Below, piece after piece: positions 7,471 through 18,100 of a DNA stretch of 23,701 nucleotides. The stretch's first letter is position 1, and each line of letters opens with the position of its first letter. The DNA comes from an uncultured Eubacteriales bacterium. GTDB taxonomy: Bacteria > Bacillota > Clostridia > Christensenellales > UBA1242. The DNA lies in NCBI GenBank assembly GCA_900557655.1, contig USTX01000001.1:1-23701 (forward strand), in the 5' to 3' direction. A program made the translations under genes and the position numbers. The notes under the pieces were generated by a model. The model had not been told where the DNA came from and did not search any database. It saw nothing but the letters and a program-made list of their open reading frames with translations.

Positions 7471-7525
7471 TATATTAAATAGATTCTATTAAATATAAAA
7501 CATCAAACAAATGAAAGGAGTTTAT

Positions 7526-10500
7526 ATGTCATCAATTAATTGGAATAAATTTCAAGAAAAATTTGGTAATAGCTGTCATAATGAATTCGAAAGTATGGCA
7601 AGAATGATTTTTAAAATAAAAGAATTAAACAACCCTAACATAACATTAAATCAACTTTCAAATCAAGCTGGCATTGAAGTAGAACCAATTGAATATGGTA
7701 AAGACAAAATAAGTTTTCAAGCCAAATTTTTCACAAACCAAGTTAATTATGATGATATTGTAGATTCTATTGGTAAAATTATAAAGTATTATGAAAATAG
7801 ATTAACTAAAGTAATTTTATATTGCAATAAAAAAATCAACAACTCAATGAAATATGAAGATGCAGTGTTAAAATTAAAAAGTAAAGGCATTGAATTGATT
7901 CCTTATTGCGATGAAAATATCTTAGATTTATTAAAAACAAATGAGCAATATAGGGCAATACGTGAATTATATTTTGGAGACGTTGATTATTCTTCTTTAA
8001 TAAAAGAAAGATGTGATATATTTAAAAAGAATATCCAAAGAAATTATATAAATTCCAAATTCATCAATCGTGATGAATTACAGGCTTTAAAAGATAATCT
8101 AGATAAAAAATATATTGTGCTTCATGGTGATGCAAATACTGGCAAGAGTGCAATTATCGGAGATTTTTGCAATTACTTAGAAAATGAAAATATCGAATAC
8201 CTACCACTAAATCTTGACGAAAACTATCCTGAGGGAACATTATCCCAATATTCAAAGTCTTTAGGATTTAATATCTCTATTGATTCTCTTATTGCAATGA
8301 AATCTACAAAAAATAAAATGGTTTTAATAATAGAACAATTTGATGCAATTAGATGGAATTCTCACCACTCAGGAAATGCTTTAACTATTTTTTATCAATT
8401 AATACAAAATCTTTCAGGGATAGAAAATATTTCAATTGTTTTAGTTACAAGAACTGTGGATTTAGAAGAAGTAAGAAACATATTTAAAAAATATGATAGT
8501 AAAGATGCAAATCTAAAAGAAATTTGTGTAAACAAAATAAGTGATATAAAACTAAAAGAAATATTAGGAAATAATTTTTCTAAAATTCAGGATCATACAA
8601 AAGCTTTATTAAAAACTATCGGAAATATAAAAATATTTAACGAACTTTCCAACAAAATTGATAATATTTGTACACAAGCAGACTTAATTAAAGAATTTTT
8701 TAATCAAAAACACCAACAACTAAAATTGTATAATTGTGAAGATGAAGCAAAAAGAATTGAAGAATATGTGGTACAACAACAAAAATCAAAAAATCAATTA
8801 TTTGTTGCCGAAAATGAAATTGAATTAAAATACTCAAAAGAAACATTAAATAAAATGATAGAAGTTGGCATATTCGAAAAAACAAATAATTACAAAATTA
8901 GATTTAGTCATCAGTGCTTATATGACTATTTACTTGCCAGCGGACTATATATAAAGTATAAAAGCGGATGTAAAATAAACAATTTAATTTATCTATATAA
9001 TAAATCACCAATCGAAAATTTAGATATTGTAAAACAATTTTTGGAAATATTAAAAAATGAAGAAGATCAATTTTGTCATATATTAGATGAAATATTATTT
9101 AATAATCATATATGTTTTTTGTTTAAAAAACTTGCATTGAGTGAATTCACAGCTTTCAACTACAAATCTAAACAACAAGTGGATTTATTTTATAAAATTA
9201 TAAATAGTCGTTTTTATGGCAAAAAATACATATATCAATTATCTTGTAATAAACCATACATAGTTGAAACTATAATTGACAATAAACTTTATGACAAAGA
9301 TTTATCTGACTATGATTTCAATCAATATGTATCGATCTTGGTAACCGTACTAAGTAATAATGAAAAATTTGAAAATGAATATTTAAAACTAATAAATAAA
9401 AACCATAACAATATGGAGAGATTATCAAGACTTGTACATCAAATTGATGATTTCGAATCATCTCAAAAATTATTTGATAAAAAAATTAGTATTATTAGAG
9501 AAAACCCTAATTTGTTTGAATATCATTCTATAGATGAATTAGACTCTAAATCCCCTGAAAGACTGTTAGACTATATAGAAGTCGTTATAGATATTGATAA
9601 ACCAAATCACATGATTGAGTTGATTGAAGCAAATAAAATTCCAATAACATTAAAAAAATATGCTTCCGTAATTAATAATAAAATATATAATTGTTTCTGT
9701 AATTCAAAAGATACATACGGATTACAATATTTCTATGATACTAATTGTATACATTTATATGAAAAATTGGACTGGTTAAAGGATTGCTTTCATTATACAT
9801 TACAGTTCGTTGATTTTGAAACACTTAAAAAATATTTGAATAGTAAAATCAATTATGTTATAGATTGTGCACTAAATATTATTCCAACATTAAAAAATGG
9901 TTATAAAATATTAAACTTTATCATAGACACGAAGTTCATAACCAAACAAAATTTTCATCTTACAAGGAATAGAATACATTTAATTTCTAACTGCATATCA
10001 ACTTTTAATGAAAAAATCACGAGCAAGCGATTCAAATCTTTGGAGAATGAGATAATAAACTATAGAGTCCCTAATTGGATAGATTTCGCAAAGGAAAGAT
10101 TAAAGCAAAGAAAAATCGGTATATACTGTGCATTTTTTGGTGAAGAACAGAAACTTTTATTAAGTAGTTTAAATTTTGAAAAATTAAACATCGCAACAAA
10201 AGATTTTCTCTTATTTCTTAAAAGGCGTTTTATAAAACCTGAAATGTATCCATTAGATTACAAAGAGGGCGTTTCCGAATGTCGTACAGTTGTATCATGC
10301 ATAAATGATAAAAAGTTAAGCAAACAACAGTGGATAAAAATTTTAACTAATAATAGGACTGATAAAAAAGAACACTTTTCTACCACAGTAGATAAAAATG
10401 GAAATTTTGTATCATCTGACATTCACTCTATTCGTAGTACATTATTTACTTATGCAAATAATAACAAGGAAATGTTTATAGACATTTTACAAAATTATAA

Positions 10501-11707
10501 ATTAAGACAGGATTTCATACCCACAATTTTAGAGGCGTTAGCCATAAACAACAAATCAGAAAATAAAAGTCAGAATGAACAGATTTTAAATGTATTCAAA
10601 GCACATTTTGACTTGCAAGATGAATATATAACAAATTCATTTTTAAGATTTATTCGTGAAACATTTGTTATTGATGAATGGATAATTGATAAATTAATCA
10701 TTCTTGCAAAAATTCCAGCCTCAAACAGAATGACTTGTGTAAATGAAAAAAATGAATATTCAAAATTATGGCAAGAACATTTCGAGAACAACCAAACTTT
10801 ATCCATTTACATATTAATGAATTATTTACTTAAATTAAATAACCGTCCTGTATGGTTAAAAGACTTAATTAAAATTTGCAAAACAAACGACAATAAAATG
10901 TTGAAGTTATCCGAATTAGAATTGTATTATGGATGCTTGAATTTTGACAAACCATTTGCACAAACACAAATTTTTAACTTACTTAATCAATATCCATGGC
11001 TGGCTGAAGATAATTTGTTTTTTAACATGTCCGATTATTGCATCATTGAAAAGTCTTGTAAAAAATCATTTGTAAAGTTTTATCAGCACCACAAAAATTG
11101 TTTTACTTCTAAAATTCTAGAAAAGTATTTAAGCAGATTTATTTATTACTATGTTTTATATGGATATTATAAAAAAGAAGTTGTCTCCATTTTAAAACAA
11201 CAATGTGATAATGAGATTAACATAGTGATGGTATTATTTGATTTAATTGAGAGTTGTTTCATATACAATAATGAATGTAAAAACCCATTAAAATTAGACC
11301 AATCAAGAAGACTTATTATTGTATTAAAATGTATTTTGAAACATTGTAAAAAAGCATCAGAAAGTTTGATGCTTAAGGCAAAAGAGAACATATACTTTTT
11401 TGAAAAGTACAATTTATTAAATAAATTACTATTTTTAAAAAATAATGATTTTATGTATATGCATTCTTTACTTGAATTGCTTAAAATTCTAACACCGATA
11501 AAACAATACGATAGCTTCATTTTTAAAACTTTTCTCTATCAAGCTCAAAACAATACCAATTTTAGTTATTTTAGCATCGATGTCCTAAATTGTTTATATA
11601 AACTATATGGAGAATATACGACAAAAGAAAAAAGAAATAAAGACAAATGTGTGAAAATTATTGAAAAAATATATAAAATTTCATATACATCAAACTTAAT
11701 AAATTGT
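7526..11707 (+). CDS. Avs-like STAND NTPase with N-terminal nuclease-like domain (anti-phage)
   Basis: A 1394-aa protein built like the Avs anti-phage sensors: N-terminal effector, central STAND NTPase, long C-terminal helical sensor. Residues 14-67 carry an E...GIEVEPI...FQAKFF pattern, which fits the PD-(D/E)xK/Mrr type with Q-x-K at the end. The Walker A motif HGDANTGKSA lies near residue 200 and the Walker B-like VLIIEQFDAI near 268, followed by a sensor-like VLVTRT. From about residue 450 to the end the protein is helical, Lys/Asn/Ile-rich and without recognisable catalytic motifs, as expected of a ligand-sensing repeat region. The start is ATG 7526, since AAAGGAG at 7514-7520 overlaps the earlier in-frame ATG. 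It has its own promoter and terminator. Known Avs proteins detect phage proteins and then cleave DNA; target and ligand here are unknown. Codon use is very AT-rich. Confidence 0.8.
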
Positions 11708-11820
11708 TAATTCCTATTTATCTTTTCCGTTCGTCCGCCCTATCGTAGCAGAATTTGGTTGCAGATGTAAATGGAAAAAATTATTGCTTAAACAACTAAA
11801 CATAAATATTTTTATTTTAC

Positions 11821-11852
11821 AAGACTGGGTTTAGAAACCCGGTCTTTTTTTT
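11821..11852 (+). terminator. Terminator of the Avs-like gene
   Basis: A 12-bp stem with one G-T pair (AAGACTGGGTTT/AAACCCGGTCTT) and a tight loop, followed by a run of T. It lies about 110 bases after the stop codon. Confidence 0.9.
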
Positions 11853-11894
11853 ATTTTCACAAAGAGTTCAAAGACAATGTTTTATTCTTTTTCG

Positions 11895-11956
11895 TTGATT
11901 TATACGAAAACTATGCTACGATAGACACAACAAAAGCAAATATATAAGGAGAAATA
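11895..11956 (+). promoter_or_regulatory. Orphan promoter plus ribosome site without a gene
   Basis: TTGATT (11895-11900), a 16-base spacer, TACGAT (11917-11922), then TATATAAGGAGAAATA (11941-11956). The last 16 bases are identical to 13553-13568, the ribosome site of the serine recombinase relic. No start codon or ORF follows on the plus strand; the DNA runs into the 3' end of the opposite-strand retron RT. This looks like the leftover front of a deleted recombinase gene. Confidence 0.5.
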
Positions 11957-11978
11957 TTACCTGAACTATAACTATAAA

Positions 11979-13270
11979 CTAATTTAATTCTTTTATTAAT
12001 TTATCAATTCCGGCTATTAGTATTTCAACATCTTGGCGAGTTGGAGTTTGTGTCTTATTATGATTACATATAATACGAATTGTATTAAGCATTTCTATTT
12101 CTTTAGCTTGAATTGTAGTAATAACTGATTTTGATTTTAATATGTCTTTTAATGGATCGATTGTGGAATTTTCTATGCTCTTATTATTTATATCTTTTGT
12201 AACTCCATTTCGTCTACATAATATTTTCAAAAATTCTTCTAGAACATCTGAAGCCGAATTGCCAGCAGGCTTAATATTTCCACTTTTCAATATATATCTA
12301 GCATTATTTAGTTTATATTTTATTGGTACTTTAAAATGTTCTGAATTAGTTGCGAAGTTGTAAGCATCACATAGTCGTAAATAACAATCATTATCAGCAC
12401 CAACGACTGCTTTATAATATGCTAATTTGCCTAAAACATATTTATTAAGTTTTTCTTCATTTTTATTATTTATTTCACAACATTTGTCTATTCCATATTT
12501 CTTCCAAGTATATAATTTTTGTCTGAGTTCTCTATAATATTCTCTCTTTAAATTAGTTTTTTTATTTACTATTATTCCTGTTACAATTTGCCTTGACTTT
12601 GAATTGATTAATTTTGTTTTATTTTCGTTTATTATAAACATTTCATTTGTAATAATTTCTCTTAATTCACAATTAAATTGATTAGAAAAAATATCCATAT
12701 TGCTTGATAATATCATATCATCCGCATAACGAGAATAATTACATTTATATTTTTTAGAAAGTTTGAGCATTGCATTATCTAATCGTCTAGCTATAATGTT
12801 TGATATATATGGAGATGAAGGAAATCCTTGGGCTAGTGCATTTTGAAAACAAAGAAGATTAGTCAGAACTGTTGCGTCCACTTTGCAGAATTCAAAAGGC
12901 TTTGCTAGAAACATATTATGTATTCTTCCTGCTTTTATGCTTATAAAAAAATCTTTTAAATCAGTTTTAAAAACATATCGTTTATTTATATGTAGTTGTG
13001 CATTTTTGACATTGTTTTTTGCTTTCACAAATCCATACGCACAATATTTTTCATTTTGAAACTTTCTTAAATAATCAACTATTTTCTCTGAATTATTTTT
13101 ATTTCTTTAGGAGGCTCAACAATTGTTCTAAAAGTTCCATTTTTCTTTGGAATTTTTATTATTTTATAATTGTTTTTGTTTTTAGATAAATGTAGACAAG
13201 AAAAAAGAAAGGCTGGTTTAACTTGTAAATTTTTTGCTAATAATTTACATTGCTCAACATTATATATCAT
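11979..13270 (-). CDS. Retron reverse transcriptase with C-terminal HEPN-like domain, -1 frameshift
   Basis: It would make multicopy single-stranded DNA from the adjacent structured RNA. Joined across one frameshift the protein is about 430 aa; retron RTs are usually near 320. In order: KIIKIPKKNGTFRTI (RT0/1), NAQLH (the retron NAxxH signature), KTDLKDFF (first catalytic Asp), ALAQGFPSSPYISN, YSRYADDMILSS (catalytic DD) and QIVTGIIVN (the retron VTG motif). The last 95 residues or so are an extra helical domain containing RIICNH (Rx4H) and then PTRQDVEILIAG, HEPN-like. The first part (13270-13079) ends in TAG right after an AAAA run; one base back, the frame reads IVDYLRKFQNEKYCAYGF and joins the second part exactly. 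The start at 13270 (MIYNVEQ) has AAGGA ten bases upstream; an ATG at 13303 lies in the RNA's a2 arm and lacks a ribosome site. Confidence 0.85.
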
Positions 13271-13293
13271 ATAAAATAATTCCTTAAAACTGG

Positions 13294-13431
13294 CAAAGCA
13301 CATGCTTATTCTATTATTGCGAACTAGATAATAATAATTATAAGTAGTTAAGTGGTTAAGCAGTAATTTTGTTATAACTTAACTCAAAAACCTTGCGATA
13401 CACAAGGGAAATTCAATAAACACATGCTTCA
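13294..13431 (-). ncRNA. Candidate retron msr-msd RNA
   Basis: On the minus strand the first bases of the transcript (a1, 13430-13415) pair with the bases just upstream of the RT (a2, 13310-13295) over 16 contiguous pairs, 12 Watson-Crick and 4 G-U. A further U-G pair (13431/13294) makes 17. This is the long closing stem typical of retron RNAs. The first base after a1 is G (13414), a natural candidate for the branching guanosine. Inside lie three stem-loops: 13407-13391 (CCTTGTG/CGCAAGG with one G-U), 13384-13377/13353-13346 (8 perfect bp, the likely msd stem) and 13336-13330/13318-13312 (AT-rich). At 138 nt it is within the usual retron range. The assignment of msr versus msd parts is inferred. 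Confidence 0.75.
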
Positions 13432-13436
13432 TTTAC

Positions 13437-13465
13437 ATAGTATCAAATTTTTATAAAAAATGCAA
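13437..13465 (-). promoter_or_regulatory. Retron promoter
   Basis: TTGCAT (13465-13460), exactly 17 bases, then TACTAT (13442-13437) on the minus strand. The predicted start of transcription, about 13430, coincides with the first base of the a1 arm. Confidence 0.75.
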
Positions 13466-13572
13466 TATATAAAACGATTTTATTATCATGGTATTATACA
13501 ACATAAATTCTCTTTATTATATAATTACCTTAGGTTTTTTACACATAAATATTATATAAGGAGAAATAGTAA

Positions 13573-15043
13573 ATGAAGAATGCAGTAATTTATGCAAGAT
13601 ATTCTTGCGACAACCAAACGGAACAAAGTATTGAAGGACAGCTAAGAGTTTGTAATGAGCATGCATGAAAAGCATGACATTATAATTGTAGGGAATTACA
13701 TAGATAGAGCAATTTCTGGAACGACAGACAACCGACCCAACTTTAAGAAAATGTTAAAGAATAGCAACAATAAGAAATGAGACTGTGTTTTGGTGTATAA
13801 ATTTGATAGATTTAGTAGAAATAAATACGAGTCGGTTATTCACAAGAAAAGTTTGAGAGGTAAAGGTATTAGTGTAATTTCAGCTATGGAAAATATTCCT
13901 TACACTCCTGAGGGAATTATTTTAGAGAGTTTGCTTGAAGGACTTAATCAATACTACTCTGCCGAATTATCTCAAAAAGTTAAACGAGGTGTGCGAAAAA
14001 CAAGGCTTAAAGGTAATTATCAAGGCGGAGTTCGTCCTTATAGATATAATAATATGAATCATAAACTTGAAGTGAATGAAGAAGAAGCGAAAATAGTTAA
14101 ATATATTTTTAAAGAATATTCTTTGGGAACTATTGGCAAAGACATTGCCAAAAATTAAACAAGAAAAAAGTATTGTATAAAAGTAATCAAAAATTTAACG
14201 AAAAACATGTGTATTATATTTAAAAGCAAGAATATTACAAAGGTATGTATTTGTGCAATGGTTAATATTATTGTGATATTTATCCACCAATTATAGACAA
14301 AGCAATATATGAAAAAGCAAATAAAATTTTGGAATTGAATAGATATGGGAAAAGTGATTTAGAACCATATCACTATAAAGGCAAGATATTTTGTAAAAAT
14401 TGTGGCAGTGTATATTTTGCAGATAGTGGAACTTCAAAAGGCAACAAAGTTCATAGATATTACAAATGTTCTCAAAGACGGATACATCATACTTGCGACA
14501 CAATAACATATAGAAAAGATGTTTTAGAAGATTATTTAACTTCTTTTTTTAGATGAAACAAATATTGAAATTGTCGCCATGACTTTATTAAATAAAAATA
14601 AACAAAAGAAGAACATAAATTTGGTAAAATCTAGCGAATATGAAAAACAAAGATGTGAGACACCTTTGAATAATTTAGTTAAAGCTGTTGAAAATGAAAT
14701 ACACACTGAAACAACCAACGATAAAATTGAAGTGTTAGAAAATAGAATAAATGAACTAAAAGCGATTATATATTTGGAAAATAATAAGGATAATATTAGA
14801 TACACAAAAGCACATATTAGGAAATTCTTTCAAAAATCACTTACACTTAGTGGCATAAATTTTGCGTATTACTTGGTGAAGAAAATCTTTATTGAAGACC
14901 AAAATATTGAAATATATTTGGAAAATCCTTATAATGTTGAATATAAGTCTTTTGATTTGGTGGCAAAACAAGAATATGTAAAAGAATATATAACAAAGTA
15001 CAAAACTGGGATAATTGCTAGGAATATCAGCCTTTTCATATAA
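13573..15043 (+). pseudogene. Large serine recombinase, decayed
   Basis: Relic of a site-specific recombinase from an integrative element. The start (ATG 13573, AAGGAG upstream) reads MKNAVIYARYSCDNQTEQSIEGQL with the catalytic Ser at residue 11. Further on come VYKFDRFSRNKYES, the recombinase domain (GVRPYRYN...), a Cys-rich zinc ribbon (FCKNCGSVYFAD...YYKCSQ...C) near 14390-14500 and a coiled-coil/C-terminal part to 15043. Breaks I can place: an extra base near 13666, TGA where Trp is expected at 13778, a lost base near 14154, TAA at 14221 and 14263, TGA ending the frame at 14556 and a further frame change before 14579. It cannot make a working enzyme. It lies between the retron and the helicase gene, marking past mobile-element activity in the island. 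Confidence 0.9.
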
Positions 15044-15093
15044 GAAACCGGAGCAGTCATTGAAAATAGTTGAATATTTAATTAAACTGTCTA

Positions 15094-15124
15094 AAAAAAG
15101 TCACGAGTTAATCGCGACTTTTTT
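15094..15124. terminator. Bidirectional terminator
   Basis: AAAAAAGTC (15094-15102) pairs with GACTTTTTT (15116-15124), with additional CG/CG pairing across a mismatch. It has A/T tracts on both sides, between the convergent recombinase relic and the helicase-nuclease gene. Confidence 0.75.
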
Positions 15125-15146
15125 GTTGCTTAATTTTAAATAAAGT

Positions 15147-18100
15147 TTATAAATCAATTAAATTTTTTAGTAATATTAATGCTTTGTTATTGAATTCTTG
15201 TTTTTCAATGTCATATAAATATGGAATTATTAAAACATTTCCATCAATATTATCTATATACATTTCTGGATTTATATCTTTTGGCTTCAAAATATTAATT
15301 ATTACAGCATTTTTTCCATTACACTCTTTTAGTTTATTTTTAATTTTCTCCACCTCGACATTCCTTTGCAAGTCCATATATCCTGAGAAATTTTTAAAAT
15401 CTATATATGTATTTTTAACATAAAAATCAAATTTTTCATATCGAGTTACATCTCGAATCCTTTCAAGTTGTATATTTCTATTTCTTAATATGAACTCACC
15501 AACAGCTTCACCCAAAGCACCTTTATAAATTCTTGAAAACATATCTGGTGTCAACATGTACTTTGCTTTTTTAAAAGAAGTTGCATAACCAATTTCTTCA
15601 AAATACTTATACACACCCGGTACCAACAACATATTATTTAACCCTGAATTTTCTTGATTTATTATTTCACCAATGGTTTTAGAAAAAGAGATTTTTTTGT
15701 TAACAACATCAAAACTATATTGATTAGTAATGTTTGGTAATTGAAGATAAATTCCAATGGCATCGGTCGGTATGTCTGTTGTTGGATTTTTTAAAACTAT
15801 TTCTCTTAATTTTTCCCATTTGCCAATATTATCATTCTTGAAATTCATAAGTTTTGATATGTATTTTGAGCTTTCATTCCTAACAACATTGGCTGCATTT
15901 TCGTAAGCTGTAATGTTGTTGTCAACTATATTATTATTGATTTCATTTAAGAATAGTTTAAATTCAGGATTAATTAAAATATTTTTATAAGATTTTTGAA
16001 CACCACCCAATTCTGTTTTTAACTGTTCATCATAATAAATATGAATATGGGGGGATTTGTTTTTTGTTCTACAGATTCTTCCTATAGCCTGTTGTATAAT
16101 TTTTGCAGAATGCAATTTTAAACTCAACGAGTTTTCTGGTGTTTTAAAGTTCGTCTTTTTTAGTTTGTTATAGAATTCAAACCCATCTTTTATATATCTA
16201 TAAGCGACATCTTCTTTTACATCTCCACTTTCTTCAAGCATTTTTACTTGATAAATGAATTTGATAAATTGTTCTTCGTTTAACAAATCATTATTCATAT
16301 TCACAAATATATTCGTAGGTTTATCTAAATAAATCGAATCAAAGTCTTTTTCTTTATCAGAATACTCTAGGTCATTTATTGCAATATAATCTACGGCTTC
16401 AACATAATGTTTAGGTATTCTATATTGGATATTTTGTCCAGCCCCTAATGTTTGGTATGAGGATACAACCATGACTTTCTGACCACTCGTTAGTTTCTTT
16501 TCTATTTCAATTTTCTTTTGTTCGTACGTTTCAATATCGCCAAATAATGCACAAATTTCCGCAGATATATTTTGTTTTTGTGTTAACAAATTAAATATGC
16601 GTTTTGCTTCTATAAAATCAAATGTTTTATCATTGTCCCGTAATAATTTATTAGTTAAAAATAAAAATGATTTTTGATTATTGTCTTCTATAAAATATTT
16701 CATACATAAAAACAGTTTTAAATATCTACATTTATCATAGGGTTTTTCAATCCTTGAAAACAATTCCCATATTGCTTGTGAAATATCGCTGTCAAATGAA
16801 TTTATTATTTCTTCGCAATTTAATTCATTTACTAAAATAGATTTGGTTTTTAATTCTATTTTTTCATAAAAACATGTCTGTTTTTCAAACTTATCCTTTA
16901 AATATATTCTTTCTTCTTTTGTTAAATGTTTAAATAATCTACCTAATCTAACTTCTAAATAGTTAATATCAAAATTACCAGTAACTGTTCGCAAAGTTGA
17001 AGATGCTGAAACACCTATAACTTTAGCATTATTGCAAACACTTAAAAGTATTTTTTCAGGAGTGTCATCAATTGCTACATATTGAATTTTTGACTGAGTA
17101 TCATATACATCACTATCTAATATAGTGTAATATCTAAAACCTTTTTCATTGCATGAGAAATCCAAGTCGTCCGATAATGGACTGCTTGTTATGTTTTTGT
17201 TTTTCTTTTTTCTAACTATATTCTTGGTTAAATAATTTAAAAATCTCCCTTCAATACTAAACTCCGATAAAACTGTTTTTACACAAGCATCATATGATAT
17301 TATGTTTTTATCTTCTTTTGACTCTATTTTTAATTGTCTATAATTGTTTGCAATAAATCCAACACCGATTTGGAAGAATGTTATAAAATTTTTTAAATCA
17401 AATAAGAGATCTTTTAATTCAAACTCTGTGGTAGATGATTTTGATGGTATAATTTTGTTAATTTTATCGGCTTTACAAGTATTTAATAATAAATATGAAT
17501 TTTGGTTGGGTAATACACTTATAAACCTATGATCTTGAAACATAAAATAAGCATTATCTTTTACATTGCTCTCTAGCTTATGCAAAAACTGCAAGTTATA
17601 TTTATCTTTTATTTTCTCAGCATTTTCTCTGATTTGGTCAACTATTTCATCTGGGTTAAAAAAATTATAAGATTTATCTTTTTTATTTATATTATATTGA
17701 CTTGGAGTCATTAATTTTTTAGTAAAATCACATACCGTTAAGCCCGCGTATATAGCATGATATAAATCTAATAGAGCAATTTTGGTATTTAACGCATTTT
17801 GTATGATGCTATTCAACATATTTTCTTTTGCGGAATCAAACTCATCAATAAATATTAATGAATTCTTAATTATGTCATCACTTATTATTGTATAAGACGG
17901 TCTAACAATCGTTGAATTCATTGATAAAAATTTGTCGACAGTCATAAAAATTACTTTGGCTTTGTCTGTCATAGATGCTGGATACAGAAGATTTATCCAG
18001 GAAGCATCTTCATAAATAAATTTTAATCTTTGCTCATAATTCCTTTTGCTTCCATCTATATTAAAAAGAACATAATTTTCCACTATTGACCTAAATTCAG

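Noticed and set aside
11979..13270. RT of a group II intron or a retroelement with maturase.
   Set aside because: No maturase or endonuclease domain, no intron ribozyme features, and both retron motifs (NAxxH, VTG) are present.
13271..13303. ATG at 13303 as the start of the retron RT.
   Set aside because: It lies in the a2 arm of the retron RNA without a ribosome site; the ATG at 13270 has AAGGA upstream.
13778..13780. TGA in place of an expected Trp codon in the recombinase, and stop codons of intact genes that are TAA or TAG wherever I checked, suggesting UGA recoding.
   Set aside because: Intact genes use TGG for Trp throughout, and the recombinase also has TAA stops and frame changes. 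Decay explains it better than an alternative code.
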